From Candidatus Fermentibacterota bacterium (GTDB lineage: Bacteria > JAFGKV01), in contig JAUXFG010000026.1 in assembly GCA_030620115.1 (NCBI GenBank), forward strand, positions 1 through 35,301: DNA of 35,301 nt, in the 5' to 3' direction. Numbering within the stretch: position 1 is the stretch's first letter; the number at the start of each line of letters is the position of its first letter. Below, piece after piece: positions 1-6,941 of this stretch. The notes beneath the pieces were generated by a model that was not told the origin of the DNA, searched no databases, and worked only from the letters and a program-made list of their open reading frames with translations. The position numbers and the translations under genes were made by a program.

Positions 1-152
1 CAGGAAGCGAAGAATCTCGCCTTGCTTCTTGCTCCATCATCTCAACGCTGCACGCTCAACGCTCAACGCTCTCCTCTTCCCATTCCCCCATTCCCCCATT
101 CCCCCAATCTCCTCTCCCAATCTGTGTAATCTGTGGTTCCCCCCACCGGCCC

Positions 153-253
153 AGATTCCTCGGTCGCGCTGCTCCCTCAGAATGACACATGGCAACACAT
201 CCTTCTGCGCATTACCCCTGTCATTCTGAGCGCCTGAAGGAAGCGAAAAATCT
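153..253. repeat. Inverted pair of 35-nt dispersed repeats
   Basis: Two 35-nt units (153-187 and 219-253) face each other across about 31 nt. The second begins TGTCATTCTGAG and the first ends CTCAGAATGACA. A third, better conserved unit is at 18961-18995 and a truncated one is at 2-17. The units are imperfect inverted copies and yield the spurious peptide CVILREQ that recurs in uncultured-bacteria annotations. The rest of 1-400 holds only simple repeats (CATTCCCC, ACGCTCA runs) and no gene that I can support. Confidence 0.7.
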
Positions 254-400
254 CTCTTCATTCTTTCCGTCTTTGCGCCTTTGCCTGAGGCCTATCCTAA
301 ATCCCATTCTTCCAGATTGACAGATTATAGATTCCAGATTCTACATTCTTTTTCCCCCATCCAGTGCCCCAAATGCGCAGCGAAGCGCATCCAAAGGGGG

Positions 401-2197
401 CTAATCCTCATCCGTCTTGAGAACCGCCACGAACGCGCTCTGAGGAATGACCACATTCCCTACTACTTTCATCCGTTTCTTTCCCTTCTTCTGCTTCTCT
501 AAGAGCTTGCGCTTCCGGCTTATGTCACCACCGTAGCACTTGGCCGTGACATCCTTGCGAAACGGTCGAATCGTGGAGCGCGCGATAATCTTGCCGCCAA
601 TGGCTCCCTGTATGGCAATACGAAACTGATGACGCGGAATTTCTTTCTCGAGCCGCTCGCAAGCATGAAGCGCCCGCTCCCTGGCGCGATCCCGGTGAAC
701 GATCAACGAAAGCGCATCAACCTTCTCCCCATTGATGAGAATATCAACCTTCACCACATCACTGTCGCGATACCCTATCACCTCGTAGTCAAACGATCCA
801 TAGCCCTGGGTGATACTCTTCAGTCGGTCATAGAAATCGAACAGCATCTCCGCCAACGGCATCTCCGCCGTCAATTCGATTCGCCCCGGAGAAGGATAGG
901 TGAACGTAGTATCCATCGCACGACGATCGAGGCAGAGCTTCATCACCACCCCGAGATAGCGCTCAGGAAGAAGAAGCGACGCACGAATGTACGGCTCCTT
1001 GGTTCCGAGAATATCGATAGGATCGGGGAAATGGGCGGGATTATCTACTGCAATGGATCGCCCGTCCTTCAGTGTAAAATGGTACTCAACGCTGGGAACG
1101 GTCATGATAATGGATTGGCCGAACTCACGCTCAAGGCGTTCCTGTACGATTTCCAAGTGAAGGAGCCCCAAGAAACCGCAGCGGAACCCCTGACCGAGTG
1201 CAGTGGAGGAATCCTTCTCATAGGTCAGGGAAGCATCATTGAGCACGTACTTCTCCAAGGAATCTGCCAGGGATCGGTAGTCATCGGAGGTGATGGGATA
1301 GAGCGACGAGAAGACCATGGGCTTCGCCACCTCGAAGCCGGGGAGGGCCTCGGACGCGGGAGAGGAGTCTAATGTAATGGTATCACCGATCCTAGTGTCA
1401 CCCACGGTTTTGATCCCGGCAAAAAGATAGCCGACTTCGCCTGCGGAAAGCGCCTTCCGGGGTTGCTTCGGAAGCTGGTAGACCCCAACCTCTTCCACCC
1501 GGTGGGTCAGGCCATTCGACAAGGTTCGGATCACATCACCGGGCCTCACCACGCCATCATAGAGCCGTATACTGACCACGGTGCCCCTGAAAGAGTCGTA
1601 CTGCGCATCAAAAATAAGCCCTGACAACGGGGCCTTAGGACTGCCCGTAGGGGGAGGAATGCAGCGTACCACTGCTTCCAGAACATCCTCGATCCCGGTA
1701 CCGACCTTTGCGGAACAGAGTACGACCTCTGAAGTATCGAGCCCCAGCTCTGATTCGATCTCCTTCTTGGTCATCTCAATGTCTGCGGAAGGGAGGTCGA
1801 TCTTGTTGATCACCGGGATAATCACAAGATCATGCTCCATGGCGGCGTATAGATTCGCCACGGTCTGCGCCTCAACGCCCTGTGCGGCATCCACGAGCAA
1901 TAGTACGCCTTCACACGAGGCCAATGCGCGAGACACTTCATACGAGAAATCCACGTGCCCCGGGGTATCGATGAGATTGAGGGAATAGGTCAGGCCTGAA
2001 TGAGCGGTGTATGGAAGCGTCACTGTCTGGCTCTTGATGGTAATGCCACGCTCCCGCTCAATATCCATAGAATCCAGAATCTGCTCTCGAAAATCCCGAT
2101 CCGCCACGAGCCCGGCATGCTGAATCAATCGATCAGCCAGGGTCGATTTCCCATGATCTATATGCGCAATAATACTAAAATTCCTGATTCGATTCAT
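401..2197 (-). CDS. lepA: Elongation factor 4 (LepA GTPase)
   Basis: EF4 is a ribosome-associated translational GTPase that resembles EF-G and is thought to act on stalled or mistranslocated ribosomes and in 30S biogenesis. At 598 aa it has the usual length. Visible GTPase motifs are G1 AHIDHGKST (residues 11-19), switch I RERGITIK (48-55), G3 DTPGHVD (77-83) and G4 NKIDLP (131-136). The C-terminal LepA-specific tail is present, including TAKCYGGDISRKRKLLEKQK. The ATG at 2197 gives the family-typical N-terminus MNRIRNFSIIAHIDHGK; the upstream Shine-Dalgarno is weak. It stands alone: lepB, its frequent partner, is not next to it, and repeat DNA lies on both sides. No terminator was recognised downstream (below 401). 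Identity is certain. Confidence 0.98.
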   Translation of the reverse strand: MNRIRNFSIIAHIDHGKSTLADRLIQHAGLVADRDFREQILDSMDIERERGITIKSQTVTLPYTAHSGLTYSLNLIDTPGHVDFSYEVSRALASCEGVLLLVDAAQGVEAQTVANLYAAMEHDLVIIPVINKIDLPSADIEMTKKEIESELGLDTSEVVLCSAKVGTGIEDVLEAVVRCIPPPTGSPKAPLSGLIFDAQYDSFRGTVVSIRLYDGVVRPGDVIRTLSNGLTHRVEEVGVYQLPKQPRKALSAGEVGYLFAGIKTVGDTRIGDTITLDSSPASEALPGFEVAKPMVFSSLYPITSDDYRSLADSLEKYVLNDASLTYEKDSSTALGQGFRCGFLGLLHLEIVQERLEREFGQSIIMTVPSVEYHFTLKDGRSIAVDNPAHFPDPIDILGTKEPYIRASLLLPERYLGVVMKLCLDRRAMDTTFTYPSPGRIELTAEMPLAEMLFDFYDRLKSITQGYGSFDYEVIGYRDSDVVKVDILINGEKVDALSLIVHRDRARERALHACERLEKEIPRHQFRIAIQGAIGGKIIARSTIRPFRKDVTAKCYGGDISRKRKLLEKQKKGKKRMKVVGNVVIPQSAFVAVLKTDED

Positions 2198-2343
2198 AGG
2201 GGTTCAGCTTCTATCTAAGGGTTCGCTCAGGGCCATGAGGTCAGTCGCCAAAACGAGGGCCGCAAGCTTACCTCCCCGCGCAACGCGCGTCAACAATGGG
2301 TCTATTGCATCACCAGCAATAGCGATTCCGTCTCTCACAGACA

Positions 2344-2377
2344 ATGTAGGTCGGGTTAGCCCCGCGTAACCCGACAT
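2344..2377 (+). repeat. REP sequence, copy 1 (forward)
   Basis: A 34-nt REP with core GTCGGGTTA...TAACCCGAC, giving a 9-bp stem and a GC-rich loop. It starts ATGTAGGTCGGGTTAG. It pairs with an inverted copy at 2617-2650; a second pair lies at 3667-3700 and 3907-3940. Sequences of this type are mobilised by REP-associated tyrosine transposases (RAYTs), and a RAYT remnant lies inside the second pair. Confidence 0.85.
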
Positions 2378-2530
2378 CTCCGCTCCGTCCCAAACTTCGT
2401 CTCGAACTTTGCTTGCCACGCCGACTCGTCACGGCGTATCCACCAGGAGAAGACGGAAGCCATCCGACGAAGGCGGGTCTCGAACTCTATCCTGATTCTC
2501 ACCCAGTGCGGGAAAAGCCACAGGCAGGGG

Positions 2531-2563
2531 AAGATCGCAGGCAGGGACGCCTGCGCCACTGAC
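2531..2563. repeat. Dispersed repeat (AQASLPAIF family)
   Basis: A 33-nt unit beginning AAGATCGCAGGCAGGGACGC lies between REP copies 1 and 2. Nearly the same sequence recurs at 5440-5472, where its last 13 nt are tandemly repeated. One minus-strand frame reads VAQASLPAIFP, a spurious peptide. This is non-coding repeat DNA in the 450-bp spacer upstream of lepA, which otherwise holds no recognisable gene. Confidence 0.7.
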
Positions 2564-2573
2564 ATGCGCCACT

Positions 2574-2613
2574 TGCCGCTTTGTCTTCTGCTATGGGAGA
2601 AGACAAAGCGGCA
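2574..2613. other. Perfect 16-bp hairpin inside REP pair
   Basis: TGCCGCTTTGTCTTCT (2574-2589) is exactly inverted at 2598-2613, with an 8-nt loop. No T-run follows on either strand, so a simple intrinsic terminator is unlikely. It lies immediately beside the REP at 2617, downstream of the minus-strand gene that ends at 2650, and could stabilise or end that transcript. Confidence 0.7.
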
Positions 2614-2616
2614 AAA

Positions 2617-2650
2617 ATGTCGGGTTACGCTGGGCTAACCCGACCTACGT
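2617..2650 (-). repeat. REP sequence, copy 2 (inverted)
   Basis: Inverted 34-nt REP, starting ATGTCGGGTTACGC on the plus strand. Its last base overlaps the TAA stop of the minus-strand gene ending at 2650, so this gene ends on a REP element that forms the 3' end of its transcript. Confidence 0.85.
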
Positions 2651-3612
2651 TACTTCGTCCCAAATTCTAGCGGGTGCCTGGGCTTCTCCACCAATACGCT
2701 TTTCTCCAGGGGAATGTCGGCCGTTGGGAATCTGGCCAAGGCTTCCCTTGTCTCCTGTGTCACAGGAATCCTGAACATCTCCATGAAGGGGAGCAGGTTC
2801 TCTCCCACAGCCTCTGAGAGAAACCGGACCAACACGGAATTGGCTTGAAGTGAATCTGCTTCAGGGAAAGTCAACTCCCCCTCTTGAATTGCCCGATATG
2901 TTGCTTGGAAAAGAGGCCATCCGTACTCAGCCCAAAGGCTTTGAAGCAAGACGTGGCAGACCGCTCCCGGGTCGTATTTCTCTCCTTCGAGATATCTATC
3001 AGTATGCTTAAGGGCTCCTTGGTACTCACGCACCTGCTCTACGGGCCAACCGCAGTCCACCATGGCATGCTGGCGCAGGAATCCCGCGTGACCCTCAGCA
3101 GCAAACCACCATGGCGCATGAGTGCCTTTTCCCTGATAGTCCACGTACACATTAGCCCAACCATTGGCCAGTTCGTGCCAGATGATTGAAAGCGTTGGAT
3201 CCCCCCTCTCGATCTCTTCGAGTTCCAGCCCGGGGAGAAGCGTGGCGGTAACCTGGGTATTGTTCCACGAGGTGAGTCCACCAGCCCATCCCTTACGCCA
3301 CATGTCCTCGGGCTGGTAGAACATGAAATAGTAGCGCGGATGGTGCACATCCGGGTTGTCCTGAATCCAATTCATCAAGTCATTCAAAGCATAGCCCGTG
3401 TAGGTCCGGTAGATGTGGTATCCTTCTTCCAGATACTCCTCAACCATGGGCCGGTACGAAGCGTATTGTTCCGCAATCTCCACATCAAAGTGCTCCGTGC
3501 TGAAAACAACCAAAGTATCATCTCGGGATTCCGCGCCGCTGCAATCAAAGACCCCCGGACTCAGTAACAACGTCAGGATGAATGAGAGAAGCCTGTTCTT
3601 CGAAACGTTCAT
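2650..3612 (-). CDS. Secreted metallopeptidase-like protein with degenerate zinc motif
   Basis: No named family recognised. The ORF track begins at 3660, but the ATG at 3612 is preceded by a strong AAGGAGG site and gives a signal peptide (MNVSKNRLLSFILTLLLSPG), so a 320-aa exported protein is predicted. Around residues 145-175 it reads WHELANGWANVY followed by WWFAAEGHAGFLR. This is the layout of gluzincin-type zinc peptidases (HExxH, then an E in a W-F-x-E-G stretch), but the second histidine is Asn (HELAN). The rest is helical and acidic without further motifs. It may be an inactive or altered peptidase; a lipoprotein is also possible but the Cys context (VFDC) is a poor lipobox. The gene is bracketed by REP pairs on both sides. 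The protein call is solid, the function is not. Confidence 0.75.
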   Translation of the reverse strand: MNVSKNRLLSFILTLLLSPGVFDCSGAESRDDTLVVFSTEHFDVEIAEQYASYRPMVEEYLEEGYHIYRTYTGYALNDLMNWIQDNPDVHHPRYYFMFYQPEDMWRKGWAGGLTSWNNTQVTATLLPGLELEEIERGDPTLSIIWHELANGWANVYVDYQGKGTHAPWWFAAEGHAGFLRQHAMVDCGWPVEQVREYQGALKHTDRYLEGEKYDPGAVCHVLLQSLWAEYGWPLFQATYRAIQEGELTFPEADSLQANSVLVRFLSEAVGENLLPFMEMFRIPVTQETREALARFPTADIPLEKSVLVEKPRHPLEFGTK

Positions 3613-3666
3613 CGAATCCTCCTTGTTGATCAGAACAACCTTCCTTGAACCCTGCACCAATAGACA

Positions 3667-3700
3667 ATGTAGGTCGGGTTAGCCCGGCGTAACCCGACAT
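3667..3700 (+). repeat. REP sequence, copy 3 (forward)
   Basis: 34-nt REP nearly identical to copy 1, with the loop reading GCCCGGCG. It lies just downstream of the RAYT stub (on the minus strand) and about 55 bp upstream of the metallopeptidase-like gene start, so it sits in that gene's promoter or leader region. Confidence 0.85.
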
Positions 3701-3707
3701 TTCTCCA

Positions 3708-3890
3708 TCATTCGTTTCCCACATCCTCCGGCAACGTCATCGCCACCGTGCCCCAATCCTCCGAGTACACACCTGCATCCACGTATCGCCGCATGCTCGA
3801 GTAGGGCCAATCGATCGGTCGATAGACATACGCATGTTTGACCGGGTTGTAGTGGATATGATCTACAACGAATGCGCGTCGGTATTCCAT
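3708..3890 (-). pseudogene. REP-associated tyrosine transposase, C-terminal stub
   Basis: Sixty residues match the C-terminal end of RAYT / IS200-like Y1 transposases: HIHYNPVKHAYVYRPIDWPY then a RRYVDAGVYSEDWG-type ending. The catalytic HUH and tyrosine parts are absent; upstream (minus strand) the sequence runs directly into REP copy 4. It is a dead remnant, but its position between two inverted REPs is what a once-active RAYT locus looks like. The exact 5' limit is arbitrary. Confidence 0.8.
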
Positions 3891-3906
3891 GTCTACTCCG
3901 GTCGGA

Positions 3907-3940
3907 ATGTCGGGTTACGCTGCGCTAACCCGACCTACGT
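3907..3940 (-). repeat. REP sequence, copy 4 (inverted)
   Basis: Inverted 34-nt REP with loop GCTGCGC-type sequence, closing the second REP pair around the RAYT stub. It is followed within 15 nt by the TGAACCC tandem array. Confidence 0.85.
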
Positions 3941-3953
3941 TACTCCGTTACTC

Positions 3954-3988
3954 TGAACCCTGAACCCTGAACCCTGAACCCTGAACCC
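3954..3988. repeat. Tandem heptamer TGAACCC x5
   Basis: Five perfect tandem copies of TGAACCC end two bases before the TGA stop (minus strand) of the GNAT-like gene. This is a slippage-prone simple repeat in a 3' flank. No function can be inferred. Confidence 0.9.
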
Positions 3989-3989
3989 C

Positions 3990-5204
3990 TCAACCAATAG
4001 CCTTCTGGAAGATGGTGTAGGTCTTGGAAAGCCTACTTCCCATCATCTCAATGAGGCGGATGGCCATGACATTGTCCTCGAGAACCCACCCCATGTCGCC
4101 ATACTCATAGCCGGCAGCTTGGGTGTAGCATTTCTGCTTCCAGAGCATTACGCCATCCAGACCAAGACGCCGATACTTCTTCTTGACGCCAAGATAGCCC
4201 ACTCTGAACCCCTTGATCTGTCTTCTGGTGAGAAGCATCTTCGCGGCACGCAGTAGTTCGCACCTTCGACACCATGGAATAGGCTTCAGCCGTTCGAGGA
4301 TATTTGGAATTCCTCCGAAAAACGCCACTGGTTCATCTTCGATATACAAAAAGACAAACAGCTTCTTGTCGAATATCAGCATCATATCTTTGATTATAGA
4401 AGCGAATTCATCATATTCAAATGGTACGAATCCATAATTATCGCTCCATTCCTCATTATAGATTCCGAACATCTCATTGATGCGTTCCTCAAGACTGCGC
4501 TGGTCCCATGACTCGATCGTGATACCATAGCGCTCAACGACCTTGCGTGCGACTCGTTCAAGCTTCTCTTCCATTGGGTTCATCACGGGGACTTCCCACG
4601 AGAACACACGTTTGATGGGCTCGAATCCGGCCTCGCCGGCCAACCGCGGGTAGTATGGTTTGGTATAGGCATAGTAGATCACGGGGCGCGAATCGAATCC
4701 GTCGGTCATGAAGCCGGGAGTTGCTTCATTGACGGGCAGATCTTGTGGTCCCCGCATGGTATCCATACCCTGTTCGCCGAGCCAACGCTCCGTGCTGTCC
4801 CACAATGCCTTGGCTACCTCGATGTCATCAGTGGATTCGAATTGACCGAAAAAGCCGACCTTGTCGTTCCAGTGCCGGTTATGGTTGTGATTTACAAACG
4901 CAGTACATCGGCCGACGATCTCATCACCTTTGAATGCCAGGAGCCATCTCATGTCGGCATGCCGAAAAAAAAGATTGCCGGGTTCGAAAAATCCCTTTAT
5001 GCCTATCGCCTTGAAGCCAAGATACTCGTAGTCGAGAAGCGGAATATGCAGTGCATCATCCCGGTAATGGTCCCAATGAAACCCCACAAACCTCTTCAAT
5101 AACTTCCTGTCATTGCTCGATCTATTCGAGAATGTGACAATCCGTACTGTTTGTCGGACCGGATCGTGAGAATCCATCCCTTCCTTGCGTGATGCTTTCT
5201 CCAT
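3990..5204 (-). CDS. GNAT-fold N-acyltransferase-like protein
   Basis: A protein of about 404 aa resembling the YghO-type family of large GNAT-fold proteins. Recognisable parts are HWDHYRDDALHIPLL near the N-terminus, LAFKGDEIVGRCTAFVNHNH with VGFFGQFESTDD (first acyltransferase half), MRGPQDLPVNEATPGFMTDG, and a C-terminal GNAT-like half with GYLGVKKKYRRLGLDGVM, where acetyl-CoA pyrophosphate binding would lie. Substrate unknown; family members are described only as putative acyltransferases. The start is uncertain: 5258 opens the frame, the ATG at 5204 has AGGAAGG eight bases upstream (chosen), and the ATG at 5177 abuts AAGGAAGGG. No signal peptide, so cytoplasmic. Monocistronic between repeat-rich spacers. 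Confidence 0.8.
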   Translation of the reverse strand: MEKASRKEGMDSHDPVRQTVRIVTFSNRSSNDRKLLKRFVGFHWDHYRDDALHIPLLDYEYLGFKAIGIKGFFEPGNLFFRHADMRWLLAFKGDEIVGRCTAFVNHNHNRHWNDKVGFFGQFESTDDIEVAKALWDSTERWLGEQGMDTMRGPQDLPVNEATPGFMTDGFDSRPVIYYAYTKPYYPRLAGEAGFEPIKRVFSWEVPVMNPMEEKLERVARKVVERYGITIESWDQRSLEERINEMFGIYNEEWSDNYGFVPFEYDEFASIIKDMMLIFDKKLFVFLYIEDEPVAFFGGIPNILERLKPIPWCRRCELLRAAKMLLTRRQIKGFRVGYLGVKKKYRRLGLDGVMLWKQKCYTQAAGYEYGDMGWVLEDNVMAIRLIEMMGSRLSKTYTIFQKAIG

Positions 5205-5439
5205 TCTTCCCGCCTTCCTGCAATTCAAACGCATTCTGCCGCCATATCGCCACGCCATTGCGGGTTCACCCCGAGCACGCAGCTCTTAGGGTTCGCAGCC
5301 TGAACCCATACGTCAAGTCGGTTCCGATATAGGATCAATGAATAAGCGTGGAGGTTCGGGGAATGACAAATGAGCTGGTGAGCTATTGAGCTGGTAAGCT
5401 GATGAGTTGGAGGGTGAGAGGCTCGGATCGCAGGCAGGG

Positions 5440-5498
5440 AAGATCGCAGGCAGGGACGCCTGCGCCACTAACCTGCGCCGCTGACCTGCGCCACTGAC
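5440..5498. repeat. Dispersed repeat with 13-nt tandem extension
   Basis: Second copy of the AAGATCGCAGGCAGGGACGC repeat seen at 2531. Its last 13 nt are present three times in tandem (CTGCGCCACTAAC, CTGCGCCGCTGAC, CTGCGCCACTGAC). It occupies the spacer between the GNAT-like gene and the FIST gene; the remainder of 5259-5570 shows no gene. Confidence 0.75.
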
Positions 5499-5571
5499 CC
5501 TGTGGCGAACTGGGGCTCGCGAGAAATGCGGGCTGGATCCCCGCCGACTCAAATCGGAAGTGGCAGTATAC

Positions 5572-5599
5572 TTGCTATGAGCCATAATTGTAGTATATT
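5572..5599 (+). promoter_or_regulatory. Candidate sigma70 promoter for FIST-kinase operon
   Basis: TTGCTA, 16 nt, TATATT in an AT-rich patch 120 bp upstream of the FIST gene, in the correct direction. Inferred from consensus similarity only. Confidence 0.45.
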
Positions 5600-5720
5600 C
5601 TGTTTGCCGTGACAGCCAATGGAGCGCCCGATCCTGGCTCATTGCGGTTCATCAGTGCGAGCATCTGGGATCTCGCAATCCTCTCGCCCGATTACTCATG
5701 CATGAAAGGGGGCCGGTTAC

Positions 5721-6941
5721 ATGGTAGGCATTGGAATCGGCCGGGACTTGAATGCGACGGCAGCAGTCTCACAGGCCACACAAACCGCACTCCACCAACT
5801 CCCGGACACGGCCCGACCAGCGTGGGCTCTGGTCTTCTGCGGAGGTCGCCATTCCAAGGAAGACGTTTTGCAGGGTCTTCGATCTGAGTTGGGAGACCTC
5901 CCGGTAGTTGGAGGAACCTCCATAGGAATCATTGCCGGGGATACGGTTGGCTATGTAGGCTACGATTGTGCAGTAGCAGTCTTCCCGGATTCAATCGGGA
6001 AACCGAGAATCGTATCTGTCTGTGATATGGAAAAGAAGGGAGAGTTCGAGACAGGGCAGGAGCTGGGCCGCAAACTTGATGAGAGTATCCAGGATGGGGA
6101 TGTTGTCCTCATCCTCTATGACGCCATCCGGTCTTCGCTTCCGCCAAAACTGAATGTTGGCAGTCTTTTGCTCGACGGTCTGTACGAAGTCCTGGGACAG
6201 CGACACTTCCACATGATAGGTGCGGGTGTGACGGGAGACCCGGCTCTTTCGACGGGCTACGTTATCGACGGTCAAAAGATCAGGAAAAACGCGGTGGTAG
6301 CCGCCGTATTCCCTTCCCAGATTCGCGCCCGGACCACGATTATGCACGCATGCGTCCCCGTGAGTTCCTTTCTCGAGATCACCAAGATCGAGGGCCAGAA
6401 GCTCTATGAATTAGACGGACGACCGGCCCTTGAGGTAATCTACGAAAAACTTGGCCTCGACGATTCCAAGAACAGCCTCCCCAATCTCTCTCTGAATACG
6501 ACCCTGGGAGAGAAGCACGGCGATCTCTTTGCGACGTATGATGAATCAGCCTACGTGAATCAACTCATCATTGACATCGATCAAACAGAGGGCTCGGTGA
6601 GTCTTTTCGAGGCGGACTTCGAGCAGGGGACGAAGATCCAGATCATGTCACGCGATAACAAGCTCATGCTGCAATCTGTCGGCCAAAGAACGCGCGAGCT
6701 CCTGGAGGCGACCAAAGATTGGGATCCTTTCTTCGCACTCTATATCGATTGTGGCGGGCGTACAAGCGCTTTCAGCGGCTCAGAACGGGAAGAGGCCTCT
6801 GCCTTGCAGGAGGCACTTCCCAAGGAAATCCCGCTGATGGGCTTCTATTCTGCCTTGGAGATTGCACCGGTTCTGGGGAGAAGCCGGCCTCTCAATTGGA
6901 CAGGCGTTCTCACGCTTTTCGGCATGCAAGATAGTACATGA
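5721..6941 (+). CDS. FIST-domain sensory protein
   Basis: 406 aa, with a FIST N domain (about residues 30-215, including LPVVGGTSIGIIAGDTVGY and VILIYDAIRSS-type strands) followed by a FIST_C domain (about 225-390, ending GFYSALEIAPVLGRSRPLNW and VLTLFGM). FIST domains are soluble ligand-binding input modules, often suggested to bind amino acids or other small molecules, and are found fused to or beside histidine kinases and GGDEF proteins. Here it is stand-alone, with no signal peptide or membrane segment. Its TGA overlaps the ATG of the histidine kinase (ATGA), so the two are translationally coupled and probably form one sensory unit. ATG 5721 is preceded by AAAGGGGG. Confidence 0.93.
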   Translation: MVGIGIGRDLNATAAVSQATQTALHQLPDTARPAWALVFCGGRHSKEDVLQGLRSELGDLPVVGGTSIGIIAGDTVGYVGYDCAVAVFPDSIGKPRIVSVCDMEKKGEFETGQELGRKLDESIQDGDVVLILYDAIRSSLPPKLNVGSLLLDGLYEVLGQRHFHMIGAGVTGDPALSTGYVIDGQKIRKNAVVAAVFPSQIRARTTIMHACVPVSSFLEITKIEGQKLYELDGRPALEVIYEKLGLDDSKNSLPNLSLNTTLGEKHGDLFATYDESAYVNQLIIDIDQTEGSVSLFEADFEQGTKIQIMSRDNKLMLQSVGQRTRELLEATKDWDPFFALYIDCGGRTSAFSGSEREEASALQEALPKEIPLMGFYSALEIAPVLGRSRPLNWTGVLTLFGMQDST

